A DNA stretch of 64,000 nucleotides, from the NCBI RefSeq assembly GCF_009720525.1, contig NZ_CP043930.1, positions 3,194,501-3,258,500 on the forward strand, given 5' to 3'. Source of the stretch: Gimesia benthica. Its GTDB lineage: Bacteria; Planctomycetota; Planctomycetia; Planctomycetales; Planctomycetaceae. The notes under the pieces were generated by a model that did no database searches, was not told where the DNA came from, and saw only the letters and a program-made list of their open reading frames with translations. Shown here one piece after another: positions 54,819 through 63,164 of this stretch. The position numbers and the translations under genes are program-made. Numbering within the stretch: the stretch's first letter is position 1; the number at the start of each line of letters is the position of its first letter.

Positions 54819-55655
54819 ATGTACTACGACTTCTGGAATTTGTCACAAGCACCCTTTTCTCAACAACAGGATCTGGCGCTGTTCTTTGAAAGTGAACTCC
54901 ATGAAGAGGCCCTGGCCCGTCTGCTGTTCGTGGCAGAGGAACAGAAAAAATGCAGTCTGTTTAGCGGCCCTTCCGGCACCGGAAAGTCACTCACGTTAAA
55001 AGCCTGCCAGCAGATTCTGACCCGCAGTTCCTGTCAGTGCGAATACCTGGACCTGCTGGGACTCGGAGAAGAAGAGTTTCTCTGGCAGCTCTGTGCTCAA
55101 CTGCGTCTCGGCCCCGCCCATGAGACCCCACTGCCACAGCTCTGGAGACAGCTCACCGACTGTCTGACCGGCATGCAACTCACCCAGGGTCGACTCCTGC
55201 TGCTGCTGGATCACGTTGATCTGAGCCGCCTGGAAGCACTGCACGCCGTCGAGCGTCTGTTGCACACCGGCAATCAGCAGTTCCCCAGTCTCTCTCTGGT
55301 GCTGACGATGGACGAAGCCAGCTCGCCCCAGGCCGAGCGTGCCGCACAGATTTCCGATCTGTCGATCGAACTGACGGCATTGGATTCGGAAATGACCGAA
55401 AATTATATTCAGCATCGCCTGAGCCTCTCCGGTTGTGCCGACTCGGTCTTCACCACAGATGCGATTAAAGAAATTCACCGGTCCACACACGGATTCCCGA
55501 CCCGGATCAATCAAATCTGCGATCTGGCACTGCTCGCCGGATATGAACAGAATCTGAACGAAATCGACGCCGAAGTGATCCGCAGGGCACAACGTGAAAT
55601 TAATGGTGCACCTGCACACGTCAACCGCATTTCCGAAGCCATCCAGGGTGTATAG
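54819..55655 (+). CDS. ExeA/GspA-type AAA ATPase
   Basis: Start at ATG 54819 (MYYDFWNLSQAPF, the usual family opening); an in-frame TTG at 54720 would add unrelated residues. The 278-residue product has Walker A GPSGTGKS at 50-57, Walker B LLLLLDHVD with D131, and a sensor region ending in IHRSTHGFPTRINQICDLALLAG. Members include type II secretion-associated ExeA, MshM-like and transposon TniB/TnsC-type ATPases. The residual peptidoglycan-binding domain of ExeA is absent. No transposase is adjacent, so a secretion/pilus role or a housekeeping role is more likely. Confidence 0.88.
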   Translation: MYYDFWNLSQAPFSQQQDLALFFESELHEEALARLLFVAEEQKKCSLFSGPSGTGKSLTLKACQQILTRSSCQCEYLDLLGLGEEEFLWQLCAQLRLGPAHETPLPQLWRQLTDCLTGMQLTQGRLLLLLDHVDLSRLEALHAVERLLHTGNQQFPSLSLVLTMDEASSPQAERAAQISDLSIELTALDSEMTENYIQHRLSLSGCADSVFTTDAIKEIHRSTHGFPTRINQICDLALLAGYEQNLNEIDAEVIRRAQREINGAPAHVNRISEAIQGV

Positions 55656-55708
55656 AATAAGGGCAGACAAAACAGCCCGTTATTCTTTCACAGAAACCCT
55701 GACGCATC

Positions 55709-56404
55709 ATGCACATCTGCCTGTTTGACATTGATGGTACGCTCATTGACTCCGGCGGCGCCGGTCAGCATTCAATTCTGCACATGCTGGAAGACGAATT
55801 CCAGGTAGCCGCCCCCATCGAGGGTATCCCGACGGCCGGCCGCACCGATCACTCGATCATGGTCGATCTGTTTGAATACTTTAAGATCGAAAACACCAGC
55901 GCCAACCGCAAGCGTTTCGAAGCCGGTTATCTCAGGCTGCTCGCGTCCAATCTGAAGACCCACCAGGGACGCGTGCTGCCGGGCATCCGTGACATTCTGG
56001 ATACCCTGGCCGAACACGAGCATGTCGACCTGGGTCTCTTGACCGGAAATTTTGAGCAGGGCGCGCATCAGAAACTGACACATTACGATCTACACCACTT
56101 TTTCGAATTTGGTGCTTACGGAGATCATCATGCTGATCGCAACGATGTCGCCCATGAAGCGATTCGGCAGATTCAACTGCGCCACGCTCCCGAACTGCTG
56201 ACGCAGGCGACCATCTGGGTCATCGGCGATACCCCCAGTGACATCACCTGTGCCCGGGCCATCGGCGCCCAGGTCATTGCGGTCGCCACCGGCGTCTATC
56301 CCCTGGAAGAACTGGAAAAGTGCAAACCCGACTACCTGTTCGCACACTTCGAAGAGATCCAGCCGGTCCTCTCGCTGTTCGCGCCTCCTCCGGTAACGTT
56401 TTAG
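55709..56404 (+). CDS. HAD-superfamily hydrolase (phosphoglycolate phosphatase-like)
   Basis: A 231-residue HAD phosphatase: motif I LFDIDGTLIDSGGAGQ (nucleophile D7, acid D9), motif II LGLLTGNF, the Lys/Arg of motif III in the KLTH segment or RNDVAH, and motif IV VIGDTPSDITCARAIGAQVIAVATG. The helical cap is of C1 type. Phosphoglycolate or a similar small phosphomonoester is the likely substrate. Its TAG overlaps the TAA of the convergent SRAP gene by 2 bases. Confidence 0.9.
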   Translation: MHICLFDIDGTLIDSGGAGQHSILHMLEDEFQVAAPIEGIPTAGRTDHSIMVDLFEYFKIENTSANRKRFEAGYLRLLASNLKTHQGRVLPGIRDILDTLAEHEHVDLGLLTGNFEQGAHQKLTHYDLHHFFEFGAYGDHHADRNDVAHEAIRQIQLRHAPELLTQATIWVIGDTPSDITCARAIGAQVIAVATGVYPLEELEKCKPDYLFAHFEEIQPVLSLFAPPPVTF

Positions 56405-57087
56405 AACAGCGTTTTCTGTTCGCGGATCGGTTCGATGCATTCGGGGGAATCGTTGGCCACTCGATTCACGAAGGAACTGACCGGGTAAGCCTGCATCTCG
56501 TCTGCAGGATAGGTCTGCAGCAGAGTTTCCAGCTGCGGAATCGGCGTGGTGTCGGCACTCAGCCATTTGCGGTACTGTTCCGGTCTCAGGATCACCGGCA
56601 TCCGCGGATGAATGCCTTCCAGCAATGAATTGGCAGCGGTCGTCAACACACTGCAGGTTTCCAGTTCGCTGCCGTCCAGACTGCTCCACTGTTCCCACAA
56701 TCCCGCCATCGCGAACAGGGGTTCCTCACCCAGACGCACACACATCGCCTGCTTCGAACGATTGCCGGCACTCTTCCATTCATAAAACCCATTTGCAGGA
56801 ATCAGGCAGCGACGATAACGGAATGCGTTTTTAAACGAAGGTTTTGAAGCTGCGGTTTCCGAACGGGCGTTGATCATCGCCTGTCCCGGCTGCGGATCTT
56901 TGGACCACGCGGGAATAAAACCCCATTGAAAATGCCGGACCTCGAGCTCCGCACCAGCATTCGTAATCGCCAGCACGGGCTGGGAAGGAGCGATGTTGTA
57001 ACGCGGGGAAACCCGCGGAAATGACACCATCTGAAACAGCCGCTTGATTTCTTCGTCAGGCGAAAACAGGAAAAAACGGGCACACAT
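56401..57087 (-). CDS. SRAP-family DNA abasic-site protein (YedK/HMCES-like)
   Basis: Start at 57087 gives the invariant Met-Cys N-terminus; the next upstream ATG would hide it, and the Cys must become the amino-terminal residue. The 228-residue protein has C2, N73 (INARSE), E103 (NGFYEW) and H160 (IHPRMP), at positions equal or close to E. coli YedK. SRAP proteins form a covalent thiazolidine link to abasic sites in single-stranded DNA, shielding them. The other typical segment MCGR-like reads MCARFFLF. Confidence 0.95.
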   Translation of the reverse strand: MCARFFLFSPDEEIKRLFQMVSFPRVSPRYNIAPSQPVLAITNAGAELEVRHFQWGFIPAWSKDPQPGQAMINARSETAASKPSFKNAFRYRRCLIPANGFYEWKSAGNRSKQAMCVRLGEEPLFAMAGLWEQWSSLDGSELETCSVLTTAANSLLEGIHPRMPVILRPEQYRKWLSADTTPIPQLETLLQTYPADEMQAYPVSSFVNRVANDSPECIEPIREQKTLF

Positions 57088-57233
57088 GCTGGATACGCTC
57101 TTCACTCTTTTGAAACAGGAAAGGCGGTACAATGGTTGACACCAGAGCCTGTTATCTTAAATGATGAGGACCACAAGTGCCATTCAGAACCCGGGCACAG
57201 CAGAAACTCACACACGCGGAAGGATCAAACAGC

Positions 57234-58187
57234 ATGAGCCAGTTACGCACCATCGGCAAAACAGACATCCAGATCACCCCCATCGCCATGGGCTGCTGGC
57301 CCATCTCCGGGGTTACCAGCGTGGATGTCACCGAAGAGGCCAGCCTGGCTACGCTCCAGGCCGCGTTTGATGCAGGCATCAACTTCTTTGACACCGCTTA
57401 CTGCTACGGATATGACGGCGAGAGTGAAAAACTGATTGCCAAAGCCCTGGGAGAGAAGCGGGATGAGATTGTCATCGCTTCCAAAGGAGGCATTCACTGG
57501 AAAGACCGGAAACAGGTCCGCGACGCCTCCCCCGCCCGCATCATACAGGAATGCGATGAGAGTCTGCAGCGACTGAACACCGACCGCATCGATCTGCACT
57601 ATCTGCACGGCCCCGATCCGGAAATCCCGGTCGGTGAATCTGCAGCCGCGTTCAACGAGTTGCGGGAAGCGGGCAAGATTCGCTCCGTCGGCGTTTCCAA
57701 CTTCACGCTGGAACAGCTGCAGGAATTTCACGCGGTCTGCCCGATCTCAGCCTATCAACCCCGCTATAACATGCTGCAGCGGGACATCGAACTGGATCGC
57801 CTCCCCTGGTGCAGAGACAACGAGATTTCGGTGATGGCGTACTGGCCTTTGATGAAAGGTCTGCTGGCCGGCAAACTCGCGCGGGATCATCAGTTCGACC
57901 CGCAGGATGGCAGACAGAAATATCCCATGTTTCATGGAGCGGAATGGGAAAAGAACCAGGACTTCCTGGATGAACTCCGCACGCTTTCCACGGAATGGGA
58001 ACACTCGATTGCAGAGATCGTCATCCGCTGGACAATCCAGCAGCCCGGCATCACATGTGCCTTATGTGGTGCCAAACGTCCGGAGCAGATTCAGGAAAAT
58101 GCGGAGGTGATGAATTTTGAACTCTCCGAATCACAACTGGAGACCCTTGATCGCCTGATTGCAGAGCGAGGGCCAATCCAATCCTGA
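57234..58187 (+). CDS. Aldo/keto reductase
   Basis: A 317-residue AKR. Start at ATG 57234 with GGAAGGA about 10 nt before; an in-frame GTG at 57177 lies too far upstream. Catalytic tetrad: D53, Y58 (FDTAYCYGYDGESE), K84 (IASKGG) and H125 (LHYLHGPDP). NADPH-binding segments VSNFTLEQLQEF and WTIQQPGITCALCGAKRPEQ are present. It reduces carbonyls, substrate not determinable. Genes nearby do not reveal a pathway. Confidence 0.92.
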   Translation: MSQLRTIGKTDIQITPIAMGCWPISGVTSVDVTEEASLATLQAAFDAGINFFDTAYCYGYDGESEKLIAKALGEKRDEIVIASKGGIHWKDRKQVRDASPARIIQECDESLQRLNTDRIDLHYLHGPDPEIPVGESAAAFNELREAGKIRSVGVSNFTLEQLQEFHAVCPISAYQPRYNMLQRDIELDRLPWCRDNEISVMAYWPLMKGLLAGKLARDHQFDPQDGRQKYPMFHGAEWEKNQDFLDELRTLSTEWEHSIAEIVIRWTIQQPGITCALCGAKRPEQIQENAEVMNFELSESQLETLDRLIAERGPIQS

Positions 58188-58210
58188 TCGGGAGTTCCCG
58201 TCAGGAGACA

Positions 58211-58876
58211 CTAAGGGAGTGTCAATCCTTCGCGAATGGAATAGCGGGCCAACTCGACACGGTCGTGAATGCCCAGCTTGTGCATGATTCGATACTTGTG
58301 ACTGTCGATCGATTTCTCCGACAGGTGCATCGACCGGGCCACCTCTTTCACACTCTTTCCGCGTGCCAGATGCCGCAGTACTTCAATCTGACGCGAGGTC
58401 AATGAAGTCAGCATGCTCTGTGACTGAATCGAGTAGCGGTTCCTTTTCTGGTCGTAAACCAGACGTTCCTGGACCGATTGAGAGAAACAGTATTCGCCAC
58501 GGGCAGCCTTCTTGATCGCATGGATCAGCGATTCAATCGGTTCTCCTTTGAGCAGGTAGCCGACAGCATTCACTCGTAATGCCAGCTCAATGAAGATGTC
58601 TGACAGATAACCTGTCAGGAAAATCATTTTGGTATTCTTGAGTCGGGAGGTGATTTCCTCAGCAATGTCAAACGAGCCACGTCCCGGCAGTTCGACATCC
58701 AGAATGACGACGTCTGGTTCTGTTTCCAGAATCAGTGACAACCCTTCATCCGCATTAGTCGCTGTCCCCACGACTTCGATCTGAGTATCTCTGTGAAAGC
58801 GTGAGACTAGTGAATCAACCAGCATCAAGTGATCGTCCACCAGGACAATTCGAATTAGATCAGTGGAAGTTAACAT
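58211..58876 (-). CDS. LuxR/NarL-type response regulator
   Basis: A 221-residue two-domain regulator. The receiver has acidic D14/D15, phospho-acceptor D60 (VVILDVELPGRG), T88 and K110. A linker leads to a LuxR-type helix-turn-helix, residues about 158-215 (LTSRQIEVLRHLARGKSVKEVARSMHLSEKSIDSHKYRIMHKLGIHDRVELARYSIREG). Phosphorylation should promote DNA binding. The DHp-like gene lies 48 nt upstream on the same strand, so they are likely cotranscribed. No complete histidine kinase is visible in the window. Confidence 0.93.
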   Translation of the reverse strand: MLTSTDLIRIVLVDDHLMLVDSLVSRFHRDTQIEVVGTATNADEGLSLILETEPDVVILDVELPGRGSFDIAEEITSRLKNTKMIFLTGYLSDIFIELALRVNAVGYLLKGEPIESLIHAIKKAARGEYCFSQSVQERLVYDQKRNRYSIQSQSMLTSLTSRQIEVLRHLARGKSVKEVARSMHLSEKSIDSHKYRIMHKLGIHDRVELARYSIREGLTLP

Positions 58877-58924
58877 TCTGGCCCCCGAGAAAAGAAATGA
58901 TTAGATATCAATAAACTGAACGGT

Positions 58925-59200
58925 TCAATCTAATTTCTGACTTGTATCTGGATGTGTAACTCCTTCCAGAAAATCTCTACATTGTTTGGATAGTTCCAGT
59001 ACGTCGTTAGCCGCAGTATCAACCAGAGGCTCCAGATCCTGCAGAACGACTGCCAGTTCCGGTTCCAGCTGGCTGGAGGGTAATCCCGCCAGGTGCTCGT
59101 GTTGACACTGTAAAATGGTCAGGAAGTTATTTAAGCGATGGCAAGTTGTTCGAACATGCTGCGCAAAATCGACTTGCTCTTGATTGATAGAATGAGACAT
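58925..59200 (-). CDS. Small protein with histidine-kinase H-box-like motif (DHp-like)
   Basis: A 91-residue protein, helical throughout. Residues 21-30 read HRLNNFLTIL, matching the H-box of histidine-kinase dimerisation domains (H-x-L-N-N-x-L), with H21 as the candidate phospho-acceptor; a second helix (LAVVLQDLEPLVDTAANDVLELSKQCRDFL) could complete a four-helix bundle as a dimer. No ATP-binding domain follows. Together with the response-regulator gene downstream, it may act as a phosphotransfer intermediate fed by a kinase elsewhere. This is inference from motif and context. Confidence 0.65.
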   Translation of the reverse strand: MSHSINQEQVDFAQHVRTTCHRLNNFLTILQCQHEHLAGLPSSQLEPELAVVLQDLEPLVDTAANDVLELSKQCRDFLEGVTHPDTSQKLD

Positions 59201-59736
59201 TAGATTCGAACACTTTGAAAGTGGGTATCTAGATATTTATATCAGCACCAAAGTAAACTGTACTGCACTTCTTTCTGTTTTTGAATACTGAAAAAATCAA
59301 GTTCAGTGAACGAGATGTGAAAACCAAACTTTTCAGCTAGAAATGAGCTTGTTTAGTAGGTGAAAACCACTACTTCTGATACCTGCGAACACATCGTAAA
59401 CGATTTATGTTTGGTGACTCAATAACAATATTTTTGTTTTTGGTGATACCGCACGTTCGGGTGTGCTGATTCAGACAATTCTTGCCTTGCATGCCTGAAA
59501 ACAGGTGTTTTCTTCCTTTTATTAAGGAATGGCGCTTCGCAGTCACGTTTCTGCCTGATGCGTAAGGGCTTCTTTGAATTTCCTGCTGCCCTGGACAGGG
59601 AAATCAGGGATCTCCCTCCCTCTGCATTCTACCAATAAGGAGGGATTTCACTGCATTTGTCAGGGGGGGGTTGCGAGATATTCGTTACAGCCGGCAAACT
59701 CGGAAATGTTGCCTGCGGGTCGAGTTTTTTCTCATG

Positions 59737-59768
59737 AATCAGATGTTGATATTTTAGCACATCTGATT
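59737..59768 (+). promoter_or_regulatory. Stem-loop in the cheX upstream region
   Basis: AATCAGATGT at 59737-59746 pairs perfectly with ACATCTGATT at 59759-59768, loop 12 nt; only two further T follow, then CC. Could be a weak terminator of a small RNA or an operator. Confidence 0.4.
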
Positions 59769-59819
59769 TTCCGTGATCTATGTTCTAAATGCATACTCAC
59801 ATGACAGTCTCAGTCCCCC

Positions 59820-59851
59820 GATTGACCGATGTGGAAGCGACATGGTCAATC
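59820..59851. promoter_or_regulatory. Near-perfect 12-bp dyad about 100 bp upstream of cheX
   Basis: GATTGACC-g-ATGT / ACAT-GGTCAATC: two arms at 59820-59832 and 59840-59851 pair over 12 bp with one bulged G, loop 7 nt. No T-run follows. Fits a dimeric regulator site or a leader RNA hairpin controlling cheX and the genes after it. Confidence 0.45.
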
Positions 59852-59949
59852 ACGACAGGGGTACTGATTTTAAGAGAATAATATTTCGTACCACATCGCA
59901 ACGGAATCGGGCCCTCTGTGATCGATTCTGAAGAAGCAGGAATTCGAGA

Positions 59950-60441
59950 ATGACATCATCTTCAACTCTCAGTAAATCTGAACTCACTGCCGAATTTGTG
60001 AACCCGATCATCAGTTCCACGATTTCCGTTTTTGAAATGATGCTGGGTTGCACCCCCAAACGGACCGGTCTGAGTTTAAAACAGGACGTGATCCCACAAC
60101 ACGAATTGAGTGCCGTCATCGGTATCTCCGGAAAGGCAGCCGGCACGCTGGTTTTGAGCCTGTCCGAAAGCGTTGGTAAAGGCGTGCTGGACCGCATGCT
60201 GGGAATCACGGCTGAAGAAATCAACGACGAAGTCTGTGATGCTGTATGTGAACTCGCCAACATGATTGCCGGTTCTGCGAAGGCACAACTGGAACACCTG
60301 GAAGCTTCCATCAGTATTCCGAACATCATCACCGGGAAAGGTCATACCGTCCATTACCCATCCAATGTGTCGCCGATCTGTATCTCCTTTGAATCAGAAA
60401 TCGGAGCGTTCTCTATCGAAGCAGGCTTCTCTGATCGATAG
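59950..60441 (+). CDS. cheX: CheX-family phosphatase
   Basis: A 163-residue CheC/CheX-type protein. The active-site helix carries the single E-x2-N of CheX (CDAVCELANMIAGSAKAQLE, E101 and N104). These proteins dephosphorylate CheY-P and form homodimers. The N-terminal half (VNPIISSTISVFEMMLGC) and the core VIGISGKAAGTLVLSLSESVGKGVLDRMLG fit the family. AGGA precedes the ATG. It is 65 nt upstream of the cheY-like gene, which it presumably acts on, with no cheA nearby. Confidence 0.92.
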   Translation: MTSSSTLSKSELTAEFVNPIISSTISVFEMMLGCTPKRTGLSLKQDVIPQHELSAVIGISGKAAGTLVLSLSESVGKGVLDRMLGITAEEINDEVCDAVCELANMIAGSAKAQLEHLEASISIPNIITGKGHTVHYPSNVSPICISFESEIGAFSIEAGFSDR

Positions 60442-60506
60442 ATCCACCACTGATTAAACTCTGTTTTAACTCGCCAAAAAAACTTTAAATATAAGAGGCC
60501 AGTCCG

Positions 60507-60872
60507 ATGAAAGTTTTACTCGTAGACGACTCAGGAACAATGAGAACTATCCAGAAGCGCTGTCTGTCGAAACTGGGTATTGAAGACGTTACCGAAGCAG
60601 AAGATGGGGTTCAGGCCCTGGAGCACTTTATCAACAACCAGTTCGATATCGTACTCAGCGACTGGAACATGCCCAACATGGATGGCTTACAGCTGCTGAA
60701 AGAAATCCGTCAGCGGAACAAAGACATTCCTGTCATCATGATTACCACCGAAGCTGAACGGGCACGTGTTGTGACTGCCATCCAGGCTGGTGTTTCAGAT
60801 TACCTGGTGAAGCCGTTTACTCCCGACAGCCTGAAAAGCAAGCTGGAACGTTGGGTCACCTCGCACGCCTGA
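60507..60872 (+). CDS. cheY: Single-domain response regulator (CheY-like)
   Basis: A 121-residue receiver domain with no output domain: D7/D8 (LLVDDSGTMR), phospho-acceptor D52 (VLSDWNMPNMDG), T80/T81 (MITT) and K102 (YLVKPF). MxxNxPxMDG and the overall length match CheY. Placed between cheX and the HDOD-GGDEF gene; its phosphorylation state would be reset by CheX and it could act on the GGDEF protein (inference from gene order). 136 nt to the next gene. Confidence 0.94.
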   Translation: MKVLLVDDSGTMRTIQKRCLSKLGIEDVTEAEDGVQALEHFINNQFDIVLSDWNMPNMDGLQLLKEIRQRNKDIPVIMITTEAERARVVTAIQAGVSDYLVKPFTPDSLKSKLERWVTSHA

Positions 60873-61008
60873 GGCTCGTTGAGCCGTCAGGCTGACAGGC
60901 TGAATAAGTATCGGTTCACTGAATATTGCCCAGGCAGGCAGGGCAATCTCTGTTTTATAAGAATGGCTGCAGCCAGGCTGAGTAAAAATTCCTTGAAGGT
61001 CATCACAC

Positions 61009-62982
61009 ATGATTTCTCCTGAAAAAATCTGGTCGTCGGATCAATTACCTACCCTACCCGCCGTCGCAGTAAAGTTGCTGGACCTGTCTAAGGATCCGGA
61101 CACTGATATCAAGGATGTCATTGACACCATCAAGGCAGATCCCGCGATCACAGCCAAAATCCTGAAGGCCAGTAACTCATCCTTCTTCGGGCTGCGATCC
61201 GAGTGTAAGGGTATCGAACGGGCCGTCCCTCTGCTGGGAACCATGGTGGTTACTTCGCTGGCGCTGAGCTTCTCGCTCTCCGAAGCAGCAATCACACAGG
61301 GTCCTCTGAAATCACGCTACGATTCGTACTGGAAACAATCGATCATCCAGTCTGCCGCCGCCGAGTTACTAGCCACCCGACTGGGTAACGAACTCAAATA
61401 CGACAGCTTCCTCATCGGACTCCTGCAGGATATCGGGCACCTGGCCATGCTCCGCTCGATCCCCAATGACCTGTTGCCCGTACTCGAACAGGCTGAAAAG
61501 CAGCAGCGTGACATGTCTGAAGTCGAAACCGAAGTCCTGGGAATCAACCATACTGAAGTCGGCGTGAAAATGATGGAACGCTGGCAGATGTCCGAACAGT
61601 TCCAGATCGCCATCGAACATCATCACGACACATTCGAACAATTAAAGGCCCTCCAGTCCGATCCCAACTTTAACCTGATCATCATCATCTCTGCCTCGGC
61701 CGCCATTGGTGATTACTTCTGCTCCCCCAACAGCGGTCTCGCATTACAACGACTGCAGCAGTTGATGGCAGAGTTCTACAACATGCCCATTGATGATCTG
61801 CACGGGTTCCTGGAAGAGGTCAAGTACCGTTTTGAAGAGGCTGCCCAGATCTTCCAGGTCAACATGGATGACATCGAATCGCCTTATGAAATCATGGCCA
61901 AAGCCAACGAACAACTGGTGCAGTTGACCATGAAAGCCCAGGTCGATTCCACGCAGGCTTTCGCCCGCCAGGCTGCCATCGAAGAGCAGAAGGTAAAACT
62001 GGAATCCGAAAACAAACAGCTGCAGAGCAAAGCAATTCACGACCCGCTGACCAAAACCTACAATCGCAGCTACTTCAACGAATACTTCGAAAAAGAACTG
62101 CATCGCTGTGCCCGCTCTGCCCAGCCGATCGGAATCATTTTCTCCGACATCGACCGCTTCAAAAGTCTGAACGACACCTACGGCCACCAGTTCGGTGACC
62201 TGGTCCTGCAGCGTGTTGCCAAAGTCGCCAGTGAATCCACACGACGCTCCGACATCTTCTGCCGCTACGGCGGTGAGGAATTCGTCATCATGGTCAACAA
62301 TCCCTCTGAAAACGGGATCCATGAACTCGCGGAACGTCTGCGGAAACTGATCGAAAACGAAGTGATTGAATTCGAAGGCAAACGCGTACCCGTTACCGCC
62401 AGCCTGGGTGCGGTAGTGGGTATCCCGCCTCGCGACATGACCGGCTTCGGAGAACGCCTGATCGCAGAAGCGGATGAAGCCATGTATAATTCAAAAGAGA
62501 ATGGCCGCAACCAGGTTCACGTACGCTCGATCATCAGCCAGGAAGACAACGAACTGCAGAAGCTGGTCAAACGCAGCCGCTTCAGTCGCTGGCTGGTTAC
62601 CAAGAAAATTTTTGATATCCCGACCATTTCCAAAGCACTCTTGAAGTGCCCTCAACAGGAAACACAGACGAAAATCGGTGAACTGGCAGTCAATGAAAAA
62701 CTGCTGACCAGTAACCAGGTCACAGAGATACTCGAAGCACAGCAGAAAAATGGACAGCGATTCGGGGAAATCGCCATCCAGAGGCAACTGCTTACCCGTG
62801 AGCAGGTGGCTTATCTGCTCGCAATACAGATCGAACCGCCGATCGTTCTGGGGAAAACGCTGATCTCGCTGGAGATGCTGCAAAGTGCAGAGACAGCGGA
62901 GCTGGTAAAGCTGTATCTGTCGGAATTCAAAGCCAGTGCGGCTCCGATGGAAGAACGCCGCAGTGAATTCGCAAATTCATAA
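61009..62982 (+). CDS. HDOD-GGDEF protein (diguanylate cyclase) with C-terminal MshEN-like tandem repeat
   Basis: A 657-residue cytoplasmic protein. Residues about 10-205 are an HDOD domain (LPTLPAVAVKLLDLSKDP...IKADPAITAKILKASNSSFFGL...FLIGLLQDIGHLAML...NHTEVGVKMMERW). A coiled segment precedes the GGDEF domain: HDPLTKTYNRSYFNEYFEKEL, IIFSDIDRFKSLNDTYGHQFGD, and active-site GGEEF at 421-425 with the RRSD inhibitory site at 412-415 exactly five residues before it. So cyclic-di-GMP synthesis with product inhibition is likely. Residues about 555-625 hold two MshEN-like units (IGELAVNEKLLTSNQVTEILEAQ and FGEIAIQRQLLTREQVAYLLAIQ). Last gene of the CheX-CheY run. Confidence 0.92.
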   Translation: MISPEKIWSSDQLPTLPAVAVKLLDLSKDPDTDIKDVIDTIKADPAITAKILKASNSSFFGLRSECKGIERAVPLLGTMVVTSLALSFSLSEAAITQGPLKSRYDSYWKQSIIQSAAAELLATRLGNELKYDSFLIGLLQDIGHLAMLRSIPNDLLPVLEQAEKQQRDMSEVETEVLGINHTEVGVKMMERWQMSEQFQIAIEHHHDTFEQLKALQSDPNFNLIIIISASAAIGDYFCSPNSGLALQRLQQLMAEFYNMPIDDLHGFLEEVKYRFEEAAQIFQVNMDDIESPYEIMAKANEQLVQLTMKAQVDSTQAFARQAAIEEQKVKLESENKQLQSKAIHDPLTKTYNRSYFNEYFEKELHRCARSAQPIGIIFSDIDRFKSLNDTYGHQFGDLVLQRVAKVASESTRRSDIFCRYGGEEFVIMVNNPSENGIHELAERLRKLIENEVIEFEGKRVPVTASLGAVVGIPPRDMTGFGERLIAEADEAMYNSKENGRNQVHVRSIISQEDNELQKLVKRSRFSRWLVTKKIFDIPTISKALLKCPQQETQTKIGELAVNEKLLTSNQVTEILEAQQKNGQRFGEIAIQRQLLTREQVAYLLAIQIEPPIVLGKTLISLEMLQSAETAELVKLYLSEFKASAAPMEERRSEFANS

Positions 62983-63164
62983 ATTCAATTTGTGAAATCC
63001 TGCCGACGTGGAAGTTGTACACAGGGTCGGTTCCTGCCATAATCCCGAGTTGACCACACGCCAGTTAGCAAGCTGAGCTCTTGTTATCACCGTTCTACAT
63101 GAAAACGGATTTTCGCGCTTTAACCCATTTTTTCATAATCCCCAAGTAACGGAGGGCGATTGAG

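Larger units (their letters stand above)
59201..59949. other. 749-bp A/T-rich divergent spacer upstream of cheX
   Basis: No convincing ORF; a 76-codon frame at 59574 lacks a ribosome site and has an erratic product. Contains two strong dyads (listed separately) in its cheX-proximal 220 bp. May encode a small RNA or hold operators for the CheX/CheY unit and the divergent regulator pair. Confidence 0.5.

Noticed and set aside
54819-55655. ExeA-like ATPase read as a transposon ATPase (TniB/TnsC type)
   Set aside because: No transposase, inverted terminal repeats or target duplication could be seen around it.
59574-59804. 76-codon frame before cheX
   Set aside because: No ribosome site; the product has mixed Cys/His with no pattern, and the region is A/T-rich spacer.
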